This document shows positions 25,502-32,750 of a stretch of DNA of 64,000 bases, in pieces. The notes under the pieces were generated by a model. The model was not told the DNA's origin. It searched no databases and saw only the letters and a program-made list of their open reading frames with translations. The stretch is from Solimonas marina (GTDB taxonomy: Bacteria; Pseudomonadota; Gammaproteobacteria; Nevskiales; Nevskiaceae), in NCBI RefSeq assembly GCF_012241385.1, contig NZ_JAAVXB010000008.1:62001-126000 (forward strand), written 5' to 3'. A program made the position numbers and the translations under genes. How positions within the stretch are numbered: the stretch's first letter is position 1; every line of letters starts with the position of its first letter.

Positions 25502-25543
25502 AAAAAAGATATCGCCCCGGGGCCACAACTGCGGCCCCGGGGC
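25502..25543 (-). terminator. terminator of ompW
   Basis: An 11-bp GC stem (25514-25524 with 25533-25543) and 8-base loop are followed on the minus strand, after GATATC, by TTTTTT. It lies 16 bases beyond the ompW stop. Confidence 0.75.
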
Positions 25544-25558
25544 CCGGCATCACCGGCT

Positions 25559-26164
25559 TCAGAAGCGATAGCCGACGTTCAGCCCGTAACCGAACGGATC
25601 GATCTCGACCGTGCCGATCGAGCTGCCGTCGACCTTGGCCTTGGTGTCGATGTCGAACCAGCGTACGTCGGCGCCGATCTGCCAGTGATCGCTGAGGTCG
25701 AAGGCGATGCCACCGACCGCGGCGAAGCCGAAGGAGTCGTCGAGCGACAGCTTGGTGCCGGCCAGCGCGCCCTTGGTTTTTTCGTCGAAGAAGGTCGTGT
25801 AGTTGAGGCCAGCGCCGATGTACGGATGCACGGTGGTCGAGACGTTCGGATACCAGACCAGCGACAGCGTCGGCGGCAGATCGCGGGTGCTGGCGACCTT
25901 GTCGCCGCCGTCGGCGAGCTTGATGTCGTGCTTGAAAGGCACCGCCAGCAACACGTCGACGGCGAACTGCGGCGCGACGAAGTATTCGATGCTGCCGGTC
26001 AGGCCGAAGGCGCCGTCGACGTCGACGATGTCGCTGTTGTTGCTCTTCGGGTCGACATAGTGCGAGCCGCCGCGGACGATCCAGTCGCCGGTCTGATAGG
26101 CCGGAGCGGCGGCGGCGTAGGTGAGGGCGGTGGCGGCTGCCAGGGCGAGGAGGGTCTTGTTCAT
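25559..26164 (-). CDS. ompW: OmpW family outer-membrane protein
   Basis: 201 residues. A signal peptide (about residues 1-20, ALTYAAAAPA) precedes an eight-stranded beta-barrel with the family opening (GDWIVRGG), a conserved HPYIGAGLNYTTFF strand and a terminal aromatic residue (GYRF) as outer-membrane sorting signal. OmpW proteins form narrow hydrophobic channels and in enterobacteria respond to FNR and oxygen. A partial FNR-like site is in the shared region with hemN. It has its own terminator. Confidence 0.93.
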   Translation of the reverse strand: MNKTLLALAAATALTYAAAAPAYQTGDWIVRGGSHYVDPKSNNSDIVDVDGAFGLTGSIEYFVAPQFAVDVLLAVPFKHDIKLADGGDKVASTRDLPPTLSLVWYPNVSTTVHPYIGAGLNYTTFFDEKTKGALAGTKLSLDDSFGFAAVGGIAFDLSDHWQIGADVRWFDIDTKAKVDGSSIGTVEIDPFGYGLNVGYRF

Positions 26165-26279
26165 GGTGTGCGCTCCGGTCTTGTGGTTAGGGCGGAGCGC
26201 AGTGTTGGGCGTGACCGACCGTCGAACATTGATGACAGTCAGTGCATTTCGCCGCGGCTGTCAGGCCGCACATGTGGCC

Positions 26280-26293
26280 ATGACCGGCGTCAA
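26280..26293. promoter_or_regulatory. FNR/ANR-type box upstream of hemN
   Basis: ATGAC-N4-GTCAA matches the dyad TTGAC-N4-GTCAA at nine of ten positions (the canonical FNR half site is TTGAT). It lies 60-73 bases before the hemN start, suitable for activation. An FNR-type regulator is encoded 4 kb away. A weaker candidate, TTGAT-N4-GTCAG, is at 26229-26242. Confidence 0.5.
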
Positions 26294-26352
26294 GGTCTTG
26301 GCACCGGCCGATCCCGAGAATCTGCATGCCCTCCATTGCCCGGGACGCGCAG

Positions 26353-27732
26353 ATGAACGATGAGCCGATCCTCGATGCCGATCTGATTCGCCGCTACGGC
26401 GGCTCGGTGCCGCGCTACACCTCGTACCCGACCGCGCTGCAGTTCACGCCGCACTTCGGTCATGACGCGCTCTTGACGGCGCTGGCACGCTGCAACGAAG
26501 TGGCGGCACCGTCGCTCTATCTGCACGTACCGTTCTGCGCCAATCCGTGTTTCTACTGCGCGTGCACACGCATCATCACGCGCCAAGCGGCGGTCATCGA
26601 GTGCTATGTCGACCACTTGCTGGCCGAGATCGCCCTGTGGGCCAGCCACTGGCGCGGTGCACGCGGCGTACGCCAGCTGCATTTCGGCGGCGGTACGCCG
26701 ACCACACTCGACGACACGCAGTTCGGTGCACTGATGACCGCGCTCGATCAGGGCTTCGGCTTCATCGATGATCCGGCGCGTGAATATTCGCTGGAAATCG
26801 ATCCACGCACCGTCGATGCGGCGCGACTGAAGACGCTGGCGGCGCTCGGGTTCAATCGTGTCAGCTTCGGCGTCCAGGACCTCGATCCGGCGGTACAGCA
26901 AGCGGTCAATCGCGAGCAGTCGAAGGATCTGGTGGTGGCGGCCATCGATGGTGCGCGCGCCGCCGGTTTTCGTTCAGTCGCCGTCGATCTGATCTACGGC
27001 TTGCCGCGGCAGACCCCCGAGTCGTTTGCCGAAACGCTGCGCCAGGTTGCGGCGCTGCGCCCGGACCGTGTCGCCGTCTATGCCTATGCGCACATGCCCC
27101 AGCAGTTCGCCGCGCAACGGCAGATTCGTCTCGACGAGTTGCCGGACGGCGCGACCCGGCTGCAACTGCTGGAGCGGGCGCGCGCCACCTACGCCGCCGC
27201 CGGCTATCGCATGATCGGCATGGACCATTTCGCATTGCCGGAAGACGATCTGGCGCGTGCGCTCGACGCCGGCACCCTGCAGCGCAATTTCCAGGGCTAT
27301 TCGACGCAGGCCGGTACCGACCTGATCGGCATCGGCGTCAGTGCCATCTCGCGCATTGCCGACTGCTATGCGCAAAACAGCAAGACGCTGGCGCTGCACG
27401 CCGCGGCGCTCGACGCCGGTCGCCTGCCGGTCGAACGCGGGCTGCACCTCGACGCCGACGACCTGCTGCGCCGCGAGCTGATCGAATCGGTGATGTGCCG
27501 AGGCGAGATCGACTACGACGCGCTCAGCGAGCGCTACGGCATCGACGTCGCCGACTACTTCGGTCACTGTGCCACGGCGTTGCAGGCGCTGGCCGACGAC
27601 GGCCTGGTCGAGCTGTCTGCCGACCGCCTGCGGGTAACCCGTCGTGGCCGGCCGCTGGTGCGCAACGTGGCGCGCATCTTCGACCGCTACGCCGATCAGG
27701 CGCTCACGGGCCGCCACTCGTCGGCGATCTAG
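26353..27732 (+). CDS. hemN: oxygen-independent coproporphyrinogen III oxidase
   Basis: 459 residues. A radical-SAM enzyme that decarboxylates coproporphyrinogen III to protoporphyrinogen IX for heme synthesis when O2 is scarce. The cluster motif is present as PFCANPCFYCAC (Cx3Cx2CxC, as in true HemN rather than HemW), preceded by PRYTSYPTA. The iron-sulfur/SAM motifs HFGGGTPTTL and VSFGVQD follow. I prefer the ATG at 26353 by comparison with HemN N termini; an upstream in-frame ATG is at 26326, and neither has a strong ribosome site. A likely FNR box lies upstream, which fits low-oxygen induction. Confidence 0.95.
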   Translation: MNDEPILDADLIRRYGGSVPRYTSYPTALQFTPHFGHDALLTALARCNEVAAPSLYLHVPFCANPCFYCACTRIITRQAAVIECYVDHLLAEIALWASHWRGARGVRQLHFGGGTPTTLDDTQFGALMTALDQGFGFIDDPAREYSLEIDPRTVDAARLKTLAALGFNRVSFGVQDLDPAVQQAVNREQSKDLVVAAIDGARAAGFRSVAVDLIYGLPRQTPESFAETLRQVAALRPDRVAVYAYAHMPQQFAAQRQIRLDELPDGATRLQLLERARATYAAAGYRMIGMDHFALPEDDLARALDAGTLQRNFQGYSTQAGTDLIGIGVSAISRIADCYAQNSKTLALHAAALDAGRLPVERGLHLDADDLLRRELIESVMCRGEIDYDALSERYGIDVADYFGHCATALQALADDGLVELSADRLRVTRRGRPLVRNVARIFDRYADQALTGRHSSAI

Positions 27733-27823
27733 GCCGACCATGACGGTTATCAATGCTGCGGCCGCAGGCGCTCATCACAATGGCGCCCGACAGCCGGCCC
27801 GCCGGCGCAGGAAGGAGAAGGCG

Positions 27824-27982
27824 ATGAAGCACGAAGCATCGGCCCGTTTCGGGCTCGAAATCCTGATGGTGGTCGTGGTGCCGCTGGTCGTCCTGATCGG
27901 CGGTGCGTTGGCGGCATCGTCGATGTACCGCGCCAATGCGGCGCTGTTGCCGTCCGTCCATACGCTCGCGCCGTCGCACTGA
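27824..27982 (+). CDS. small single-pass membrane protein
   Basis: 52 residues with one long hydrophobic helix (about residues 14-35, LMVVVVPLVVLIGGALAA) between a charged N terminus and a short polar tail. The ribosome site GGAAGGAGAAGG is unusually strong, which makes this more than a chance frame. It lies 91 bases after hemN on the same strand. No family is recognised; its size is like the accessory subunits of cytochrome oxidases or transporters, but there is no evidence for such a link. Confidence 0.6.
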   Translation: MKHEASARFGLEILMVVVVPLVVLIGGALAASSMYRANAALLPSVHTLAPSH

Positions 27983-28067
27983 AACGTCGGGTGTGCGCGT
28001 CGTCATGCTCTCATGCACCCATGCGCCGGATGCGGCAGCGTCAAGGCCGGATGTCCCGGGACCGATC

Positions 28068-28514
28068 ATGCCCAAAGCCCTCGATAATGGCTGCTGCGCG
28101 CGCTGTGGCGCCGCGCTGCCCGGCGGCGCGTTCGATTGCCTGCAGTGCGGCGCATCGTCGCAACGCCTGCCGCGCGAGCTGGACGTCGATGCGTTTCACG
28201 CTGTGCGCATGTCGGGCGAGCGGCCGCTGGTCGTGCATTTCCGGGCGCAGAGTTGCGCGCCCTGCCTGACACTCGATCCGGTTTTCGCGCAGGCGGCGCT
28301 GCTGCGCGCCGGCCTGTGCTTCGCGTCCTGTGACATCGATACCTATCCGTCGCTGCGGCAGGACTGCAACGTTCGCAATGCGCCGACGCTGGCGATCTAT
28401 CTCGCAGGGCGGGAGCTGGGGCGCATCAGCGGCACGATGCGCTTGCAGACCCTGCTGGACTGGATCGACCGCCTGATACAAAGTGCTGCCTCGGGGGGCG
28501 CTTCGAAGCCGTAG
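28068..28514 (+). CDS. zinc-ribbon thioredoxin-like protein with CAPC active site
   Basis: 148 residues. A short N-terminal zinc ribbon (CARC...CLQC) like that of thioredoxin 2 is joined to a thioredoxin fold whose redox motif reads SCAPC instead of WCGPC, with cis-Pro in NAPTLAIY. It may be a reductase or thiol-redox sensor with altered potential. The ATG at 28068 is chosen because the ribbon starts right after it; in-frame starts upstream (28005) extend into a sequence with no similarity. It is 40 bases upstream of fixL. A conventional TrxC is at 35174. Confidence 0.7.
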   Translation: MPKALDNGCCARCGAALPGGAFDCLQCGASSQRLPRELDVDAFHAVRMSGERPLVVHFRAQSCAPCLTLDPVFAQAALLRAGLCFASCDIDTYPSLRQDCNVRNAPTLAIYLAGRELGRISGTMRLQTLLDWIDRLIQSAASGGASKP

Positions 28515-28553
28515 TTTCACGGAGCTACGCGCAACGCGCCGAGGAGGCTAAGA

Positions 28554-30101
28554 TTGCCGCACTCTCGCTGCCGTTTCCGCGTCGCCATGCCCGACAGCAA
28601 GCCCTTTGCCGTTGCCCACGATCCGCTGCGAGCGCTGCTCGAGGCGGCCGTCGACGCCATCGTACTGATCGACGCCGACGGGCGCATCGCCGCGTTCAGC
28701 CGCTCGGCCGAGGCGCTGTTCGGTTATCGCGCCGCACAGGTGCTTGGCGAAAACGTCTCGATGCTGATGCCGGAGCCGTATCGCGGCGAGCACGATCACT
28801 ACATCGGCAACTACAAGGACACGGGCCGGCGCCGCATCATCGGCATCGGTCGTGAAGTCGTTGCCCGCCGTCGTGACGGTTCGACGTTTCCGATCGATCT
28901 GTCGGTCGGCGAGTACGCCGACGGCGAGGTGCGAGGCTTCGTTGGCATTCTGCGCGACATTTCCGAGCGCAAGCGCCAGGAGGCGCAGTTGCAGCGCAGC
29001 GCCGAGGAGCTGCGCCGTATCTTTGAATTCGCGCCGACGGCGATGACCACGACCGACCTGAGCGGAGGTATCGTGCGCGTCAACCGCGAATTTGCCGATC
29101 TGCTCGGTCGCGAGGTGCAAGGGCTGCTGAATGTCGGTCTTGCCGAACTGCTGCATCCGGCCGATCGCGTCGCGGCCATCGAGGTGCTGCAGGCGCTGGC
29201 CCGAGATGGTGGCGAGCGGCGCCTGGAACTGCGCTATCTGCGTGGCGACGGCTCGGAAATGACGGCGCTGCATTACAGTGCCGCGGTCACCGATGCTGAG
29301 GGGCGGCCGCAGATGATCATCACCGAGCTGGTCGACCGCAGTGCGATGCTGGAAATCACCCGCGAGGCCGACCAGCTGCGCGAACGTCTGATGCATGCCA
29401 GCCGTCTTGGCCAGTTGGGCGAGATGGTCAGCGGTATCGCCCACGAGGTGAACCAGCCGCTGACGGCGATCGCCAACTATGCGAGCGCCTGTCGCCGACT
29501 CCTGCAGAGCGGTGCGGCCAAGGCGGAAGACTTGATCGGTCCGCTCGACAAGATCGCCACGCAGGCCGAGCGCGCCGGCCAGGTGATTCGCGGCCTGCGC
29601 ACGCTGGCCAGGCGCCAGGAAAGTCAGCGCCGCGAGCTGGCGGTCAACGATCTGGTGCGTGAGGTCCTGCCGCTGGTCGAGTTCGACGCGCGGCAGTCCG
29701 GCGTTCGCCTGCGCACGCTGTTTGCCGAAGGTCTGCCGACGGTGCGTGCCGACGGCGTACAGATTCAGCAGGTGCTGTTGAATCTGATCCGCAATGCCGT
29801 GGAGGCGGTGGCCGGCAGCGAGCACGGCGATGTCGTCGATGTGGTCACCAGCCTCGTCGACCCGACGCGGGTCGAAATCCACGTCGCCGATCGCGGACCG
29901 GGCATTCCGGCCGAGGCAGCGGCGCGCCTGTTCGAGCCGTTTTATACGACCAAGCCGCACGGCATGGGCCTGGGCCTGTCGATCTGCGAATCGATTGCGT
30001 CCGCCCACGGCGGTGAGTTGAGCTATTACCGCAACGAATACGGCGGCGCGACCTTCGCCCTGCGCCTGCCATGCCAGGCTTGTGCGCAGGAGGCGCCATG
30101 A
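28554..30101 (+). CDS. fixL: oxygen-sensing heme PAS histidine kinase FixL
   Basis: 515 residues, soluble. The first PAS domain (about residues 22-140) has the FixL signature MPEPYRGEHD and IIGIGR: H80 corresponds to the proximal heme ligand and R100 to the O2-contacting distal Arg, spaced by 20 as in rhizobial FixL. A second PAS follows (about 150-265), then an H-box (IAHEVNQPLTA) and ATPase domain (GMGLGLSICESI). Binding of O2 to the heme would switch the kinase off. The start is a TTG with GAGGAG seven bases upstream; the next ATG (28587) has no such site. fixJ follows 97 bases later. Confidence 0.92.
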   Translation: MPHSRCRFRVAMPDSKPFAVAHDPLRALLEAAVDAIVLIDADGRIAAFSRSAEALFGYRAAQVLGENVSMLMPEPYRGEHDHYIGNYKDTGRRRIIGIGREVVARRRDGSTFPIDLSVGEYADGEVRGFVGILRDISERKRQEAQLQRSAEELRRIFEFAPTAMTTTDLSGGIVRVNREFADLLGREVQGLLNVGLAELLHPADRVAAIEVLQALARDGGERRLELRYLRGDGSEMTALHYSAAVTDAEGRPQMIITELVDRSAMLEITREADQLRERLMHASRLGQLGEMVSGIAHEVNQPLTAIANYASACRRLLQSGAAKAEDLIGPLDKIATQAERAGQVIRGLRTLARRQESQRRELAVNDLVREVLPLVEFDARQSGVRLRTLFAEGLPTVRADGVQIQQVLLNLIRNAVEAVAGSEHGDVVDVVTSLVDPTRVEIHVADRGPGIPAEAAARLFEPFYTTKPHGMGLGLSICESIASAHGGELSYYRNEYGGATFALRLPCQACAQEAP

Positions 30102-30198
30102 GCATGCGACACGGTGCTTTGCGCGCAGCGCAAACGGGTGCGGGAGCCTGCTCTCTCATGCGAGTTGCGGCACTTGAGGCCAGCGAGAGGGGCTGCGC

Positions 30199-30813
30199 AT
30201 GAACGAACCGCTGGTTTATATCGTCGACGACGAGCAGGCGATCTGCGACAGCATCGATCTGCTGTTGCGCAGCGTGCGGCTGCAGTCCCGCAGCTTTCAT
30301 GATCCCGGCGAGTTTCTCGCCGCCTGGCGTCCGGAGTGGCGCGGTTGCGTGCTGCTCGACGTTCGCATGCCGCGCATGAGTGGGCTTGAGGTGCATCGCG
30401 TGCTCAACGACCGCGGCAGCCGTTTGCCCGTGGTGTTCATGACCGGCCATGGCGATGTGCCGATGGCGGTCGAGGCGATGCGCGCCGGCGCGCAGGACTT
30501 TCTGCAGAAGCCGTTCAACGACGACGACATGATCTCGCGCGTACAGCGTGCGCTGGCCGCCGACGCCGTGCACGCCGATGCCGCGCGCGAGCGCGCCGAA
30601 ATCGAGCGCCGCTATGCGAGCCTGACGCCGCGTGAGCGCGAGATTGCGCAATGCCTGATCGACGGTGCGGCGAACAAGGCCATTGCCATCGATCTCGGCC
30701 TTTCCGAACGCACGGTCGAACTGCATCGTTCGCACATCATGCAGAAGATGGACGTGCGCGGCCTGGCGCAGCTGGTGCAGGCCTTGATGAGCGTTCAGGC
30801 CGCTCGCCGCTGA
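30199..30813 (+). CDS. fixJ: two-component regulator FixJ
   Basis: 204 residues. A receiver domain (about 5-120; VDDE acidic pair, LLDVRMP phospho-site, FLQKPF Lys) and a LuxR-type HTH (about 140-195; LTPREREIAQCL, SERTVELHR) match FixJ. When phosphorylated by FixL at low oxygen it activates transcription, classically of fixK-type FNR genes. An FNR-type gene lies immediately downstream in convergent orientation, with a FixJ-like sequence upstream of it. The 97 bases between fixL and fixJ hold only a 34-codon frame I do not accept. Confidence 0.92.
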   Translation: MNEPLVYIVDDEQAICDSIDLLLRSVRLQSRSFHDPGEFLAAWRPEWRGCVLLDVRMPRMSGLEVHRVLNDRGSRLPVVFMTGHGDVPMAVEAMRAGAQDFLQKPFNDDDMISRVQRALAADAVHADAARERAEIERRYASLTPREREIAQCLIDGAANKAIAIDLGLSERTVELHRSHIMQKMDVRGLAQLVQALMSVQAARR

Positions 30814-30815
30814 CG

Positions 30816-31568
30816 TCAGGCCGCCTGCGGCAGGGCGCCGTTCAGCTCGCTCTGGGAGCGGCGTTGCAGGGCCGCGTCGTCGCGAATCTCGATCCGGTTG
30901 CCGTCACAGGCGATGACACCGTCGGCCTGCAGGCGGGTAAACATGCGCGACACCGTCTCAGTGGCCAGGCCGAGGAAGCGGCCGAGGTCGACGCGCGTCA
31001 TCGGCAGCGTGAAGTGGTCGATCTGCGCACCGAACATGCGGCGGCGGCGCTGCAGCTGCGACAGCAGGAACGCGGCGATACGGGCCTGTGCCGGCAAACG
31101 GTCGTTCTGCAGGCGGTCCTGCAGCAGTTCGATTTCGCCGCCCAGGTCGGCGAGCAGAGCGTCGGCGACCGGCGCGCTCTCATGCATTTCGCGGCGCAAG
31201 GTGTCGAGCGGCACGCGGCAGACGCGGGTCGTGCAAAGCGCCACCGCTTCGGTGCCGTGGCGGCTGGCCTTGATCGCATCGAGGCCGGCAGTGTCGCCGG
31301 GCAGGCGGAACGCGACGATTTCCTCGTCACCCTGAACGGACGTGCGTCGCGACTTCAGTGCGCCGCTTTGCACCACGTAGACCGCATTGACCGCATCGCC
31401 GTTGCGATACAGGGTCTGCCCACGCTGCAGCTGCGTGACGGTGACGCAGCTGCCCTCGTCATCACGCACCGCATTCTGCACGCTGGCGCCGAGGCATTGG
31501 CCGTGGCGCAGACAGTTGCTGCAGGGGTCCTGGGATTGCGGGGCGGCGGGGGTGTGCAGGTTCAACAT
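30816..31568 (-). CDS. anr: FNR/ANR-type oxygen-responsive transcription regulator
   Basis: 250 residues of the CRP/FNR superfamily. The N terminus carries three clustered Cys (C16, C19, C25: Cx2Cx5C) and a central Cys (C112), the set that binds the oxygen-labile 4Fe-4S cluster. The cyclic-nucleotide-type beta roll is followed by an HTH whose recognition helix ETVSRMF has the E..SR code for TTGAT half sites. It should act as a low-oxygen activator, with hemN as a likely target. The ATG has AAGGAG six bases upstream. It converges with fixJ with a two-base gap. Confidence 0.93.
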   Translation of the reverse strand: MLNLHTPAAPQSQDPCSNCLRHGQCLGASVQNAVRDDEGSCVTVTQLQRGQTLYRNGDAVNAVYVVQSGALKSRRTSVQGDEEIVAFRLPGDTAGLDAIKASRHGTEAVALCTTRVCRVPLDTLRREMHESAPVADALLADLGGEIELLQDRLQNDRLPAQARIAAFLLSQLQRRRRMFGAQIDHFTLPMTRVDLGRFLGLATETVSRMFTRLQADGVIACDGNRIEIRDDAALQRRSQSELNGALPQAA

Positions 31569-31653
31569 GGTCGGCTCCTTCTGACGTGCCGCCACTGTAG
31601 GCCGACGCCGCGTCGCGACCCATTCGGGATTTCGCGTAGTCGGGCTGCGGAAA

Positions 31654-31661
31654 GTACGTAT
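31654..31661. promoter_or_regulatory. FixJ-like recognition sequence upstream of the FNR gene
   Basis: GTACGTAT matches the reported FixJ motif GTAMGTAG at seven of eight positions and lies about 86-93 bases before the regulator start. It would link FixLJ to the FNR gene as in the rhizobial FixLJ-FixK cascade. Short motif, so supported mainly by context. Confidence 0.35.
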
Positions 31662-31788
31662 TGCGTTGCACCCGCCGGCGTGTGGTCGCTACCCTGCGCG
31701 GCGCCGGACACGTGTTTGACGCCGGTCATTGGCCGCTCTCATCGAAACTGCCAAGCTGCACATACGGCGCACCGCTAGAATCGATCAC

Positions 31789-32742
31789 ATGCTGAATTGG
31801 CGCAAACCCAAGCCCGTCGCATTGCCGAATGTCTGGATCTCGCACGCCAGCAGCCGCCGGCATCGCATGGAAGACGGCCATCCGGAGTGTCCGGAGCGGC
31901 TCGCCGTCGTCGAGGACCGCCTGGTGTCGAGCGGGCTGGAGCTGTTTCTCGAGCGCCGCGAGGCCCCGGCGGCGCCACTCGAAGCGCTGCTGCGCGTGCA
32001 CGAGGCTGACCACGTCGAGTCGGTGCTGCGCACGCATCCGGAACAAGGGCTGGTGCACATCGATCCCGATACGTCGATGAATGCGTATACCGCTGACGCC
32101 GCCTTGCATGCCGCCGGTGCCGGTGTACTCGGCGTCGAGCTGGCGATGAACAAACACGCCGGCTTCGTCTTCTGCGGCGTCCGCCCTCCGGGCCATCACG
32201 CCGAACGCCATCGTGCGATGGGTTTCTGCTTCTTCAACAATGTCGCGGTTGCCGCCGCCGAAGCGTTGGCGCGCGGTCTGCGGCGTGTCGCGATCCTCGA
32301 TTTCGACGTGCATTACGGCAACGGTACGGCCGACATCTTTCGTGACGATCCGCGCGTGCTGCTGTGCTCGACCTATCAATATCCGCTCTATCCGGATTGG
32401 CACGGCGAGCCGGACGCGCCGGGGCGGGTCGATGTGCCGCTGTCGCCCGGCGACGGTAGCGACTGCTACCGCACGGCCGTACAGCAGCGCTGGCTGCCGG
32501 CGCTGGAGAAGTTCGCGCCGGAGATGCTGTTGGTGTCGGCCGGCTTCGATGCGCACGTTCGCGATCCGCTCAGCGATCTGCGCCTGGTCGAAGACGATTT
32601 CTACTGGACCGGTACGCAGATCCGGGACTTCGCCGCCAAGCGCTGTGAGGGACGGGTGGTCGCCACGCTCGAGGGCGGCTACGACCCGTATGCACTGGCC
32701 GTCTGTGTCGAATCGTTCGTGCGTCCGTTCATTGGTGCCTGA
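31789..32742 (+). CDS. histone deacetylase family protein (lysine deacetylase / acetylpolyamine amidohydrolase)
   Basis: 317 residues of the zinc-dependent HDAC/AcuC superfamily. The catalytic GHHAERHRAMGFCFFNN pattern (His dyad, read as PPGHHAE) and the metal site DFDVHYGNGT are intact, with a third Asp in AGFDAHVRDPL and a C-terminal LEGGYD. It removes acetyl groups from proteins or small amines. I take the ATG at 31789; a longer frame has no similarity before MLNWRK. It is eight bases upstream of a Pat-like acetyltransferase gene, so it probably reverses acetylation by its neighbour. Confidence 0.9.
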   Translation: MLNWRKPKPVALPNVWISHASSRRHRMEDGHPECPERLAVVEDRLVSSGLELFLERREAPAAPLEALLRVHEADHVESVLRTHPEQGLVHIDPDTSMNAYTADAALHAAGAGVLGVELAMNKHAGFVFCGVRPPGHHAERHRAMGFCFFNNVAVAAAEALARGLRRVAILDFDVHYGNGTADIFRDDPRVLLCSTYQYPLYPDWHGEPDAPGRVDVPLSPGDGSDCYRTAVQQRWLPALEKFAPEMLLVSAGFDAHVRDPLSDLRLVEDDFYWTGTQIRDFAAKRCEGRVVATLEGGYDPYALAVCVESFVRPFIGA

Positions 32743-32750
32743 GTCCGGCG

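Noticed and set aside
26300-26316. TTGGCACC before hemN as a sigma54 promoter
   Set aside because: No GC at the -12 position at the correct spacing.
30098-30202. 34-codon frame between fixL and fixJ with ATGA overlap
   Set aside because: No ribosome site, no recognisable protein, low complexity; kept as untranslated spacer.
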